From Afipia sp. 1NLS2 (GTDB lineage: Bacteria > Pseudomonadota > Alphaproteobacteria > Rhizobiales > Xanthobacteraceae), in the NCBI RefSeq assembly GCF_000178995.1, contig NZ_ADVZ01000004.1:365413-429412 (forward strand): a DNA stretch of 64,000 nt, in the 5' to 3' direction. Below are positions 33,759-42,732 of this stretch, piece after piece. Numbering within the stretch: position 1 is the stretch's first letter; every line of letters starts with the position of its first letter. The notes under the pieces were generated by a model. The model was not told where the DNA came from and ran no database searches. It saw only the letters and a list, made by a program, of their open reading frames with translations. The position numbers and the translations under genes were made by a program.

Positions 33759-35534
33759 ATGAAAATGACAACGGAAGAAGCCTTTGTGAAAGTGCTCCAG
33801 ATGCACGGCATCGAGCATGCCTTCGGCATTATCGGCTCGGCGTTCATGCCGATTTCGGACCTGTTTCCGAAGGCGGGCATCACCTTCTGGGACGTCGCCC
33901 ATGAAACCAATGGCGGCCTGATCTGCGACGGTTACACCCGTTCGACCGGCAAGATGGCGATGGCGATCGCTCAGAACGGTCCGGGCATCACCGGCTTCGT
34001 GACGCCGATCAAGACCGCGTACTGGAACCACACGCCGATGCTGCTGGTGACGCCGCAGGCGGCGAACAAGACCATCGGGCAGGGCGGCTTCCAGGAAGTC
34101 GAGCAGATGGCGATGTTCCGCGACATGGTCTGCTATCAGGAAGAAGTGCGCGATCCGTCGCGCGTCGCCGAGACGCTGAACCGCGTGATCATGAAGGCGA
34201 AGCGCCTCTCCGCGCCGGCCCAACTCAACATTCCGCGCGACTTCTGGACGCAGGTGATCGATGTCAACCTGCCTGCGATCGTCGATTTCGAGCGCCCGGC
34301 GGGCGGCGAACATGCGATTGCCGAAGCAGCAAAACTTCTGTCGAACGCCAAGTTCCCCGTTATCCTCTCCGGCGCGGGTGTGGTGATCGGCGGTGCGATC
34401 CCCGATTGCGTCGCGCTGGCTGAAAAGCTCGACGCTCCGGTGTGCAACAACTATCAGCACAACGATTCCTTCCCCGGCAGTCATCGTCTTGCGGTCGGCC
34501 CGCTCGGTTACAACGGCTCGAAGGCCGCGATGGAACTGGTTGCAAAGGCCGACGTGGTGCTGGCGCTCGGCACTCGTCTCAATCCGTTCTCGACGTTGCC
34601 GGGTTATGGCATCGACTACTGGCCGAAGGATGCGAAGATCATCCAGGTCGACATCAACCCCGACCGCATCGGCCTGACCAAGCCTGTCGCCGTCGGCATC
34701 TGCGGTGATGCCAAGCAGGTGGCGCGCGGCATCCTCGCGCAGCTTTCGCCGAGCGCCGGCAATGCCGGACGTGAGGAGCGCAAGGCGCTGATCCACACCA
34801 CCAAGTCGAAGTGGCTGCAGACGCTGTCGAGCATGGACCACGAAGACGACGATCCGGGCACCAGCTGGAACAAGGACGCCCGCGTGCGCGACAAGGATTT
34901 GATGTCGCCGCGTCAGGCATGGCGCGCCATTCAGGCCGGCCTGCCGCGCGATGCCATCATCTCCAGCGACATCGGCAACAACTGTGCGATCGGCAACGCC
35001 TATCCGATGTTCGACGAAGGCCGGAAGTATCTGGCCCCGGGCCTGTTTGGTCCGTGCGGCTACGGCTTCCCGGCGATCATCGGCGCCAAGATCGGCAACC
35101 CCGATACGCCGTGCGTCGGCTTCGCCGGTGACGGCGCGTTCGGCATCTCCATGAACGAAATGAGCTCGGTCGGCCGCGAGGAATGGCCGGGCATCACCAT
35201 GGTGATCTTCCGCAACTACCAGTGGGGCGCGGAGAAGCGCAACACGACGCTGTGGTATGACAACAACTTCGTCGGCACCGAACTCGACCGGCACCTGAGC
35301 TACGCCAAGGTTGCGGTCGCGTGCGGGCTGAAGGGGGTTCAGGTCAAGACCCAGGAAGAACTGACCAACGCGCTGCGTCAGTCCTGCGAGGACCAGAAGA
35401 AGGGCATCACCACCTTCATCGAGGTGCTGCTCAATCAGGAACTGGGCGAGCCGTTCCGCCGCGACGCGATGAAGAAGCCTGTCAAGGTTGCGGGTATCAA
35501 CCGTGAAGACATGCGTCCGCAGCAGGTTGCCTAA
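33759..35534 (+). CDS. xsc: Sulfoacetaldehyde acetyltransferase
   Basis: 591 aa thiamine-diphosphate enzyme. Xsc splits sulfoacetaldehyde with phosphate into sulfite and acetyl phosphate. It starts MKMTTEEAFVKVLQMHGIEHAFGIIGSAFMPISDLFP, has VAHETNGGLICDG with the ThDP-activating Glu, NYQHNDSFPGSHRLAVGPLGYNGS in the middle domain, and the cofactor-binding GDGAFGISMNEMSSVGR near residue 465. Length and motifs match Xsc closely rather than acetolactate synthase. An AGAGAGGG site precedes the ATG. It is the meeting point of the isethionate and sulfoacetate branches. Confidence 0.95.
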   Translation: MKMTTEEAFVKVLQMHGIEHAFGIIGSAFMPISDLFPKAGITFWDVAHETNGGLICDGYTRSTGKMAMAIAQNGPGITGFVTPIKTAYWNHTPMLLVTPQAANKTIGQGGFQEVEQMAMFRDMVCYQEEVRDPSRVAETLNRVIMKAKRLSAPAQLNIPRDFWTQVIDVNLPAIVDFERPAGGEHAIAEAAKLLSNAKFPVILSGAGVVIGGAIPDCVALAEKLDAPVCNNYQHNDSFPGSHRLAVGPLGYNGSKAAMELVAKADVVLALGTRLNPFSTLPGYGIDYWPKDAKIIQVDINPDRIGLTKPVAVGICGDAKQVARGILAQLSPSAGNAGREERKALIHTTKSKWLQTLSSMDHEDDDPGTSWNKDARVRDKDLMSPRQAWRAIQAGLPRDAIISSDIGNNCAIGNAYPMFDEGRKYLAPGLFGPCGYGFPAIIGAKIGNPDTPCVGFAGDGAFGISMNEMSSVGREEWPGITMVIFRNYQWGAEKRNTTLWYDNNFVGTELDRHLSYAKVAVACGLKGVQVKTQEELTNALRQSCEDQKKGITTFIEVLLNQELGEPFRRDAMKKPVKVAGINREDMRPQQVA

Positions 35535-35560
35535 CCTTCAAGGCAATTCGACTTGAAATG

Positions 35561-35588
35561 AAAACCCGGCCTCGCGGCCGGGTTTTTT
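35561..35588 (+). terminator. Intrinsic terminator of xsc
   Basis: CCCGGCC pairs with GGCCGGG over a TCGC loop, with an A-run before and six T residues after. It lies 27 bp after the xsc stop, just before the end of the convergent LysR gene. Confidence 0.92.
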
Positions 35589-35605
35589 GTTAGACGTATT
35601 CGAGT

Positions 35606-36481
35606 CTATCCCTCGCCGGAGGCCGGCAGGTTGCCAAGCTCGCGTGCAATATAGCGGGCCAATTGTTCGGCGGCTTCCGAGATGCCTTGCTCCTTGCGGT
35701 GCAGGACCATCTCGATGGACGGCAATTCCGGCAATCCGTCACCTTTACTCAGAATGCGAATGTTCGGCGTGATTGTGCAGCGTGGAAACACCGACACCGC
35801 GATCCCTGAGAGTACGGCGGCCTGCAGCCCGGCGAAGCTGTCGCAGATGGAACGCAGCGTCCAAGGCAGTTCGGCGGTGTTGAGCGCGTCGATGGCAATC
35901 TGCCGATAGACGCTGCCCTGCGGCAGCAGCGCGAGGGGCAAGGGGCGCCGCAATTCCTGTGTTCCGTTCGGGCTTGCCGCCCACACCACGGGCTCGTGGC
36001 GAATCAATTCGCCGCGCCGGAAGCCCGGCTGATTGGTCATCAGTGCGATATCGATTTCCTCGCGCTCCAGCGCCGCGCTGAGATAGACGCTGCGGGTGCA
36101 GCGCAGATGGATTTCCACATTCGGATGCGAGCGCGAAAAGTTGTCGAGAACTTCGGGCAGCAGGTAGGCCGCATACAGGTCCGGCGTACCGAGCGTGACG
36201 TGGCCTGCGATGCCCGGCATCGAGAATCGCCCGCGCGCTTCGTCATTGAGACGCAACATCGAGCGTGCAAATTCGAGCAGCACTTCCCCGTCGGGTGTCA
36301 GCACAAGTTGCCGCCGGTTTTCTCCGAACAGCGTCCGGCCGACGACGCCTTCGAGGCGTTTGATCTGATGCGTGATCGCAGGTTGCGTGCGGCCAACCTT
36401 CTTTCCTGCGGATGTCAGGCCGCCGGTGTCGACAATGGCAACGAACGTTCGCAGTAGCGAGATGTCGAGGTCTTGATTCAC
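35606..36481 (-). CDS. LysR-family transcriptional regulator of the sulfonate cluster
   Basis: 291 aa. The winged helix reads ISLLRTFVAIVDTGGLTSAGKKVGRTQPAITHQIKRLEGVVG in outline, and the effector domain begins near residue 90 (AGHVTLGTPDLYAAYLLP). It is divergent from tctC with a 145-bp gap. The gap contains a 40-bp element found again upstream of the SauU-like gene, so this protein probably activates both operons in response to a sulfonate or a CoA-linked intermediate. Confidence 0.88.
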   Translation of the reverse strand: MNQDLDISLLRTFVAIVDTGGLTSAGKKVGRTQPAITHQIKRLEGVVGRTLFGENRRQLVLTPDGEVLLEFARSMLRLNDEARGRFSMPGIAGHVTLGTPDLYAAYLLPEVLDNFSRSHPNVEIHLRCTRSVYLSAALEREEIDIALMTNQPGFRRGELIRHEPVVWAASPNGTQELRRPLPLALLPQGSVYRQIAIDALNTAELPWTLRSICDSFAGLQAAVLSGIAVSVFPRCTITPNIRILSKGDGLPELPSIEMVLHRKEQGISEAAEQLARYIARELGNLPASGEG

Positions 36482-36482
36482 T

Positions 36483-36522
36483 GATAAATTCCGCGAATGA
36501 TGCTCATGCAGCTAATCAATTT
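36483..36522. promoter_or_regulatory. 40-bp shared regulatory element, copy 1 (LysR/tctC gap)
   Basis: Begins GATAAATTCCGCGAATG and ends ATCAATTT, adjacent to the LysR start. It matches the element at 39795-39834 at 30 of 40 positions without gaps; the first 17 bases differ at one. Likely LysR binding site. Confidence 0.65.
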
Positions 36523-36626
36523 TGTCACGAGTGCTGCCTCGTGCACCATACGAAAAAGTGACTTCATGTGAAGTGGGCAAACAAGCCCGCCAATAAGGTC
36601 GATAAAACCGTCGCTGGGAGGTGACT

Positions 36627-37604
36627 ATGGAGGCGATACGATATCCAGCCCGCTGGGCTGCGAAGGCTTTTGCTGTTCTATCCGCGGCTTTTCTCTGCAG
36701 CATGCCATTGAGTGGCAGCGCTGCGGCTGCGGGCTATCCTGAACGTCCAATTGAATTGGTTGTTCCGTGGGGACCGGGTGGTGGTGCCGACCAGCTTGCA
36801 CGTCTCATCAGCAAGCTCATGGAACCTATCATCGGGCAGAGCATTCCGGTGGTGAACGTGCCGGGCGGCACGGGTGCGACCGGCATGGCCAAGCTGATGT
36901 CGACACCGGCCGACGGCTATTCGATGGCGATTTACATCGCCGACAGCCACGCGCTTCTGGCAGGCAAGACGCCGCGCTGGACCATGAAGGACATCACGCC
37001 CGTCGCGGTGATGATGAAGGGTCCGTCTTTCATCTTCGTGAAGGAAGACAGCAAGTACAAGAACTGGGCTGATTTCGAGAAGGATGCCAAGGCCAATCCG
37101 GGCAAGCTTAAAGTGGCGACGCTTGGTTTCGGCAGCGTCGATGACTTCTCTCTGAGTGTCCTCGATCGTGCCGGCATCAAGGTCGTGCAGGTGCCGTTTT
37201 CCAAGCCGAGCGAGCGCTACGTCTCGATCCTCGGCGGCCACGCGGATGCTCTCTACGAGCAGGCTGGCGACGTTGCACAATTCCTGACCAGCAAACAGAT
37301 GCGGCCGATTCTGTTGTTCGGCGAAAAGCGTCTCGATGCTTTCAAGGATGTGCCGGCATCCTATGAGCTTGGCTACAAGATTGCGCTGCCGCAGTTCCGT
37401 TCGATCGTCGTCCGTTCCGGTACGCCGCCGGAGATCGTCAAGAAGCTGTCGGACGCGCTCGCCAAGGTGGCTGAATCGCCGGAATACAAGAAGTTTCTGG
37501 CCGATCAGTTCGCCGAACCGACGAGCTTCGAGCCTTCGACGAAGGCTGGCACATTCGTCGCGGACCAGCTCGAAGACATGAAGAAGGCGACGGCGGGAAA
37601 ATAA
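36627..37604 (+). CDS. Tripartite tricarboxylate transporter receptor (TctC/Bug family)
   Basis: 325 aa from ATG 36627 with GGGAGG just upstream. A signal peptide (about 1-34, cut near SAAAAGYPE) precedes the Bug fold, with GYPERPIELVVPWGPGGGADQLARL, NVPGGTGATGMAKLMSTPADGYSM and GFGSVDDFSLSVLDRAG. It is the periplasmic receptor for the TctB/TctA permease encoded next. In this cluster the ligand is probably a C2 sulfonate such as sulfoacetate, though the family mostly binds carboxylates. Confidence 0.9.
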   Translation: MEAIRYPARWAAKAFAVLSAAFLCSMPLSGSAAAAGYPERPIELVVPWGPGGGADQLARLISKLMEPIIGQSIPVVNVPGGTGATGMAKLMSTPADGYSMAIYIADSHALLAGKTPRWTMKDITPVAVMMKGPSFIFVKEDSKYKNWADFEKDAKANPGKLKVATLGFGSVDDFSLSVLDRAGIKVVQVPFSKPSERYVSILGGHADALYEQAGDVAQFLTSKQMRPILLFGEKRLDAFKDVPASYELGYKIALPQFRSIVVRSGTPPEIVKKLSDALAKVAESPEYKKFLADQFAEPTSFEPSTKAGTFVADQLEDMKKATAGK

Positions 37605-37652
37605 CCGCCAATCGCTGAAGATCATCACCTAACAGGACAGGCCGGCGACGTT

Positions 37653-38192
37653 ATGGGAAAAACCGCACTCCGTCAGACTCTTCCGTATGTCGCCGGCCTG
37701 ATCATATCCGGCATTCTCTATCATTACGCGCAGCAGATCGATTACTCGCCGCGTCCAGGTGACCTCGGTCCGGATTTCTGGCCGAAAGTCACGATCGGTA
37801 TGATGGCGTTGGTCTGCCTGATCGAGATCGCCCGCCGGCTGATGGGCGTGGGACAGGAAACCCACGGCATCGCCGAGACTTTCGAGAAGGAAGAAGAAGA
37901 GGAGGAGGTGGCTGCGAAGCATCCCTGGATGCTGGTCGGCGGCATCGCTCTGGTTCTTGTCTATGCAGTCGTCGTGACGACGCTGGGCTTCCTGCTTTCG
38001 ACTTTCATGTTCCTCGTGTCGTTCATGTATCTCGGCCGTTATCGCAACCATCTTGCGATCTGGCTGACCGCGACAGGCATTACGCTGGGAGCCGCGCTGC
38101 TTTTCATGCGCTTTGCCTACGTCTCACTTCCGCGCGGCGAGCCGCCGTTCGACGCTTTCACCGATTTCATTCGCCTCATCATTGGCGCCTGA
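37653..38192 (+). CDS. Tripartite tricarboxylate transporter small membrane subunit (TctB)
   Basis: 179 aa with about four membrane helices (around 12-27, 52-62, 88-118 and 130-152). An acidic stretch (FEKEEEEEEV, about 73-82) forms the central cytoplasmic loop. Between the receptor and the TctA gene, with 48 and 15 bp gaps, as usual for these operons. Confidence 0.86.
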   Translation: MGKTALRQTLPYVAGLIISGILYHYAQQIDYSPRPGDLGPDFWPKVTIGMMALVCLIEIARRLMGVGQETHGIAETFEKEEEEEEVAAKHPWMLVGGIALVLVYAVVVTTLGFLLSTFMFLVSFMYLGRYRNHLAIWLTATGITLGAALLFMRFAYVSLPRGEPPFDAFTDFIRLIIGA

Positions 38193-38207
38193 GGCAGGGA
38201 CACCATC

Positions 38208-39737
38208 ATGAGCGATGTTTTGATTCTGTTAGGTCACGGCTTCCTGAATTGCTTCACCGTGAGCCACATGCTGATGCTTCTGCTGGGCATCGTGGTCGGA
38301 CTTCTGGTGGGCGTGTTGCCGGGCCTTACTCTGGTGATGGGCGTCGCGTTGACGCTGCCTTTCACGTATCACATGGATGTCACCGCCTCGATCGTGCTGC
38401 TGACGGCGATGTATGTCTCGGGCACCTATGGTGGCGCATTTACCGCGATTCTGTTCAAGATACCGGGAGAGCCGATCGACGTTCCGATGCTGTGGGACGG
38501 CTATACGATGGGTCGCAAGGGCAAGCCGGCGAAGGCGCTTGGCTGGACGCTGGTGGCGGCGCTCGGCGGTGGCCTGCTGTCGGCAGTCATTATGGTGTTC
38601 CTGACGCAGCCGCTTGCACATTTCGCGCTGCGTTTCTCGACGCCCGAATATTTCGCGGTTCTGGTGTTCGGTCTGTCCAGCGTCGTCGCGCTCGGCAGCG
38701 GATCGCTCGCCAATGCCCTTATCAGTCTCTGCGTCGGCATCCTGATCGCATCCGTCGGCACCGATGAAACCTACGGCGCCTATCGTTTCACCTTCGGCTC
38801 GCCAATCCTCGCCGACGGCATCGAGTTTCTCGTGGTGATGGTCGGCGCCTATGGCATCGGCGAAGTGCTGTCGCGGCTCGAGACCGGATTTTCGACGAGG
38901 CCAATCGAGAAAATCAGCAACGCCCGGACGGAGCTGCCGAGCTGGCGCGAAATCAGTGCGCTGAAATGGATGTTCGCGCGCGCGAGTGTGCTCGGCAACG
39001 TCATCGGCCTGATTCCCGGAGCAGGCGCGACCATCGCATCGTTCGTGAGCTATGGCATGGAATCCCAGTTCGGCAAGCGCCGGGCAGAAATGGGCACCGG
39101 CATCGCCGAAGGCATCGTCGCGCCCCAGGCGGCGGCCACAGCTTCCGTGGGTGGCGCGCTGGTGCCGCTTCTGGCTCTCGGCATTCCAGGCTCGGGCGCG
39201 ACCGCCATCATTCTCGGCGCGTTCATGCTGCACGGCATCCAGCCGGGGCCGCAGGTCATGGTGACCTCGGCGCCGATCATCTACACCGTGTTTGCCTCGG
39301 TTTTCCTCGGCCTCGCGCTGATGTGCGTCGTCGGCTACTTCGCAATCCGCCCGCTGGTGAAGATTCTCGACCTGCCGGAAGCGGTGGTCTCGGCCTATGT
39401 GATGACGCTCTGTTTCGTCGGCGCGCTGTCGATCCGCAACAGCGTCACGGACCTGTGGCTCATGATCGCGTTCGGCGTCATCGGCTATCTGTTCGAACGG
39501 TTCAAATTCCCGGTCGCTCCACTGGTTCTTGGCGTGATCCTTGGGCCTTTGACGGAGGCTGCCTTCATGAACTCCATGATCAGTTTCGGCAATGACTGGA
39601 CCGTATTTTTTACGCGCCCAATCTCTGGCTTCGTTATGGTGTGTACAGCGCTTATCCTGGCGCTGCCGTTCCTCCAGCGCGCTTTGTCGAGCCGGAAAGC
39701 AGTTCCAGCAACGGAAGGGCAGGCGCCGAGCGCCTAA
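38208..39737 (+). CDS. Tripartite tricarboxylate transporter large membrane subunit (TctA)
   Basis: 509 aa with about eleven helices. TctA motifs are clear: VGVLPGLTLVMGVALTLPFTYHMD near the N-terminus, then SGTYGGAFTAILFKIPGEP, VIGLIPGAGATIASFVSYGMES, and APQAAATASVGGALVPLLALGIPGSGATAIILGAF. It is the transport channel driven by an ion gradient. The operon ends in a terminator 22 bp after the stop. Confidence 0.93.
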   Translation: MSDVLILLGHGFLNCFTVSHMLMLLLGIVVGLLVGVLPGLTLVMGVALTLPFTYHMDVTASIVLLTAMYVSGTYGGAFTAILFKIPGEPIDVPMLWDGYTMGRKGKPAKALGWTLVAALGGGLLSAVIMVFLTQPLAHFALRFSTPEYFAVLVFGLSSVVALGSGSLANALISLCVGILIASVGTDETYGAYRFTFGSPILADGIEFLVVMVGAYGIGEVLSRLETGFSTRPIEKISNARTELPSWREISALKWMFARASVLGNVIGLIPGAGATIASFVSYGMESQFGKRRAEMGTGIAEGIVAPQAAATASVGGALVPLLALGIPGSGATAIILGAFMLHGIQPGPQVMVTSAPIIYTVFASVFLGLALMCVVGYFAIRPLVKILDLPEAVVSAYVMTLCFVGALSIRNSVTDLWLMIAFGVIGYLFERFKFPVAPLVLGVILGPLTEAAFMNSMISFGNDWTVFFTRPISGFVMVCTALILALPFLQRALSSRKAVPATEGQAPSA

Positions 39738-39758
39738 AGTCAGCTACCGAGAAAAATG

Positions 39759-39793
39759 AGGCCGGCGCGATGAGGCTGCGCCGGCCTTTTTGC
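39759..39793 (+). terminator. Intrinsic terminator of tctCBA
   Basis: AGGCCGGCGC pairs with GCGCCGGCCT over a short loop, followed by T residues. It ends just before the second copy of the 40-bp element. Confidence 0.88.
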
Positions 39794-39794
39794 T

Positions 39795-39834
39795 GATAAA
39801 TCCCGCGAATGGCTGCGATGCAAATTATCAATTT
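39795..39834. promoter_or_regulatory. 40-bp shared regulatory element, copy 2 (upstream of SauU-like gene)
   Basis: Begins GATAAATCCCGCGAATG and ends ATCAATTT. Same length and orientation as the copy at 36483. It contains a TGATAA/TTATCA inverted repeat 25 bp apart. It lies 108 bp before the permease start, a usual position for a LysR activator site. Confidence 0.65.
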
Positions 39835-39942
39835 CCTTATGGGATTTAGTCTCCTGTAGCATGTCCCGATAAAGTCGCGTCACTTTGAAGCTGGGCACCG
39901 AACCCGGCAGACCGCGGAAAAGAAAAATACCGGGAGGTCTTA

Positions 39943-41226
39943 ATGGCCATGCGCAACAAGGCGAGCCGCTTCGTTCTGCTCATCACTTGCCTGATGTATC
40001 TCATCTTCTACGTCGACCGCGTGAATATCTCGACCGCGGCGCCCTTCATGCAGAAGGATCTTGGATTGACGGCGACCCAGCTCGGGCTCGCATTTTCCGC
40101 CTTCGCATATCCCTACGCTTTCTTTCAAATCGCAGGCGGCTGGCTGGGCGACCGGCTCGGACCGCGCGTGACGCTCGCGTTGTGTGCGGCTCTGGTCGGC
40201 CTCGCGACGATCTGGACCGGCTTTGTCGGCGGGCTGGCTGCGCTGTTTCTGTCGCGTCTTGCGCTGGGCATCGGCGAGGGGCCTGCGTTCCCGACCGCCA
40301 CGCGAGCGCTTGCGAACTGGCTGCGGCCCGATCAGCGCGCCTTCGCGCAGGGCATCACCCATGCTTTCTCGCGCGCAGGAAACGCGCTGACGCCGCCGCT
40401 GATTGCGCTGATCGTCGTGTCGTTCTCATGGCGCGATTCGTTTATCTTCCTCGGCGTAGCGGCGCTGATCTGGGCCGCCGTGTGGTTCACCTACTTCCGC
40501 GACGATCCGCGCACGCATTCGCAGATCACGCCTGAGGAATTGACGGGCCTGCCTCCCGCCACCGTGGTGGCCACGCGGAAGTCGGTGCCGTGGGGACCGC
40601 TCCTCAAGCGCATCATGCCGGTGACGCTGACCGACTTCTGCTACGGCTGGATCCTGTGGCTGTACCTGAACTGGCTGCCATCCTTCTTCCTTCACGAGTT
40701 CAATCTGAACATCAAGAAGTCAGCGCTGTTCGCGGCGGGCGTGTTCCTGGCCGGTGTGGTCGGCGACACGGTTGGCGGTTTCCTCAGCGATCGCATCCTG
40801 AAGAAGACCGGCGATGTGAACAAGGCGCGCGTCAGCGTCATTGTTGTCGGCTTCCTCGGATCGTTCTGCTTCATGCTGCCGATCGTGTTCTTCCACGATC
40901 TCAACATCGTGGCGACCTGCCTCAGTCTCGCGTTCTTCTTCGTGGAATTGATCGTTGCCCCGATCTGGGCAATTCCCATGGATATCGCGCCTGAATTTTC
41001 CGGCTCGGCGTCCGGCTTTATGAACTTTGGTTTCGGCATGGCCGGGATTATATCTCCGGTGGTGTTCGGATATGCGATCGATCTGACGGGACGCTGGGAC
41101 GTGCCGTTCATTGGATCGCTCGCGTTCCTTCTGATTGGTGCGATGCTGGCGTTCACATGCAAGCCGGGTGAACGCTTCGTCGATGTACGCAGCGAGCCTA
41201 CGGCGCCGCGCCCCACGCCGGCCTAA
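39943..41226 (+). CDS. MFS anion:cation symporter, likely sulfoacetate permease (SauU-like)
   Basis: 427 aa with twelve expected helices. The ACS-family pattern is visible in the first helix (LMYLIFYVDRVNISTAAPFMQKDLG), SAFAYPYAFFQIAGGWLGDRLGPR and SRLALGIGEGPAFPTATRALANW. A GGGAGG site precedes the ATG. It heads the operon with the SauS-like dehydrogenase and the CoA ligase, as the sulfoacetate permease SauU does in Cupriavidus necator. It is not closely similar to the IseU-like permease at 30482. Confidence 0.82.
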   Translation: MAMRNKASRFVLLITCLMYLIFYVDRVNISTAAPFMQKDLGLTATQLGLAFSAFAYPYAFFQIAGGWLGDRLGPRVTLALCAALVGLATIWTGFVGGLAALFLSRLALGIGEGPAFPTATRALANWLRPDQRAFAQGITHAFSRAGNALTPPLIALIVVSFSWRDSFIFLGVAALIWAAVWFTYFRDDPRTHSQITPEELTGLPPATVVATRKSVPWGPLLKRIMPVTLTDFCYGWILWLYLNWLPSFFLHEFNLNIKKSALFAAGVFLAGVVGDTVGGFLSDRILKKTGDVNKARVSVIVVGFLGSFCFMLPIVFFHDLNIVATCLSLAFFFVELIVAPIWAIPMDIAPEFSGSASGFMNFGFGMAGIISPVVFGYAIDLTGRWDVPFIGSLAFLLIGAMLAFTCKPGERFVDVRSEPTAPRPTPA

Positions 41227-41294
41227 ACAACCCGAATGGTCGTGGCTTTCCGATGAAGGATACGACCCGCGAATTTTGATGAATGGAGAAAGTC

Positions 41295-42722
41295 ATGAGT
41301 GTTGTCGTCGAAATGCAAAACCGGAATTCGGATGCGCAGCAGATTGCGGCCGATCTGATGAAGCGCGCCCGCGCGGCGCAGGAAATCTTTGCGGAAGCCG
41401 ATCAGGCGCGGACCGATGAAGCGGTGCGCGCGGTAGCATGGTCGCTTTACAAGCTGGAGCACGCCAAGGCCCTGGCCGAGTTGGCGGTGGAGGACACGGG
41501 CCTCGGAAACGTCCCGGACAAGATCATCAAGAAGCAGCGCAAGACGTTCGGCACGCTGCGCGATATGCTGCGCGCCAAGACGGTCGGTGAAATCGAGCGT
41601 GACGTGAAGCGCGGCATCGTGAAGTTCGCCAAGCCGATCGGTGTCGTCGGTGCGATCACGCCCTCGACCAATCCCGGCGCCACGCCGGTCAACAAGGCGC
41701 TGATGGCGATCAAGGGCCGTAACGCGATCATCATCGCGCCATCGCCGCTCGGCTTCCGTACCACCGAGATGGTCGTGAACTTCATGCGCGATGCGCTGGA
41801 GCAGATCGGCCTGCCGAAGGATTTGGTGCAGATCCTGCCGTCGCCGGTCACCAAGGACACGACTCAGGCGCTGATGGAGGCGGTGGACCTCGTCGTCATC
41901 ACCGGTTCGCAGGACAACGTGCGCCGCGGCTATTCGAGCGGAACGCCGGCGATCGGCGTCGGCGCGGGCAATGTGCCGGTCATCATCGATGAGACTGCGG
42001 ATTTCGATTCCGCCGCGCAGAAGATCTGCGCCTCCAAGACGTTCGACAATGCGACCTCGTGTTCTTCGGAGAACGCGGTGGTGATCGTCGACGCCTGCTA
42101 CGACAAGGCGATTGCCGCGTTGAAGAAGGCAGGTGCTTTCCTCGTCGATCCATCCTCCAAGGACAAGGTTGTCAGCGAGCTGTGGAAGAACGGCAAGCTG
42201 AACCGTCACCTGATTGCGCGTGACATGCCGATCCTGGCGGAGGCGTTCGGTCTTCCGGCTGAGGCATCGAAGTCAAAATTCCTTCTCGTCGAGGAAACCG
42301 GCATCGGCCGCGACTATCCGCTCTCGGGCGAAAAGCTGTCGCTGGTGCTGACAGTCTACCGCGCGAAGGACTTTGAGGCGGCGAAGGAGACCGTCCGCAA
42401 GATCCTCAATCACCAGGGCAAGGGCCACTCGATGGGCCTGCACACCACGAAGCTCGAGCGCGCGCGCGAGTTGGCGGAAGACCTCCCGGTGGTGCGCGTG
42501 CTGGTCAACTTTGCACACACCTTCGGCAATGGCGGCGGTTTCGACAGCGGCCTTGAGTTCACGCTCACCATGGGCTGCGGTTCCTGGCAGAAGAACAGCA
42601 TCTCCGAGAACCTGAACTACAAGCACTTCATCAACATCACACACCTTGTCACTCCGATTCCGGAGGACAAGCCGACTGAAGAAGAGATGTTCGGGCCGCA
42701 CTGGGCACGTTACGGCAAGTAA
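41295..42722 (+). CDS. CoA-acylating aldehyde dehydrogenase, likely sulfoacetaldehyde dehydrogenase (SauS-like)
   Basis: 475 aa from ATG 41295 with GGAGAAAG upstream. It belongs to the EutE/AdhE-type acylating aldehyde dehydrogenases: VGAITPSTNPGATPVNKALMAIKGRN, VITGSQDNVRRGYSSGTPAIGVGAGNVP and the catalytic Cys region NATSCSSENAVV (about residue 254-257). In the sulfoacetate pathway SauS reduces sulfoacetyl-CoA to sulfoacetaldehyde with NADPH. Its place between a SauU-like permease and a two-subunit CoA ligase, with xsc upstream, supports that role. Confidence 0.83.
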   Translation: MSVVVEMQNRNSDAQQIAADLMKRARAAQEIFAEADQARTDEAVRAVAWSLYKLEHAKALAELAVEDTGLGNVPDKIIKKQRKTFGTLRDMLRAKTVGEIERDVKRGIVKFAKPIGVVGAITPSTNPGATPVNKALMAIKGRNAIIIAPSPLGFRTTEMVVNFMRDALEQIGLPKDLVQILPSPVTKDTTQALMEAVDLVVITGSQDNVRRGYSSGTPAIGVGAGNVPVIIDETADFDSAAQKICASKTFDNATSCSSENAVVIVDACYDKAIAALKKAGAFLVDPSSKDKVVSELWKNGKLNRHLIARDMPILAEAFGLPAEASKSKFLLVEETGIGRDYPLSGEKLSLVLTVYRAKDFEAAKETVRKILNHQGKGHSMGLHTTKLERARELAEDLPVVRVLVNFAHTFGNGGGFDSGLEFTLTMGCGSWQKNSISENLNYKHFINITHLVTPIPEDKPTEEEMFGPHWARYGK

Positions 42723-42732
42723 GGGGCAGGAT

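Noticed and set aside
33708..35294. 528-codon - strand open frame
   Set aside because: Antisense to xsc, whose motifs are complete; product is low-complexity Arg/His/Asp sequence.
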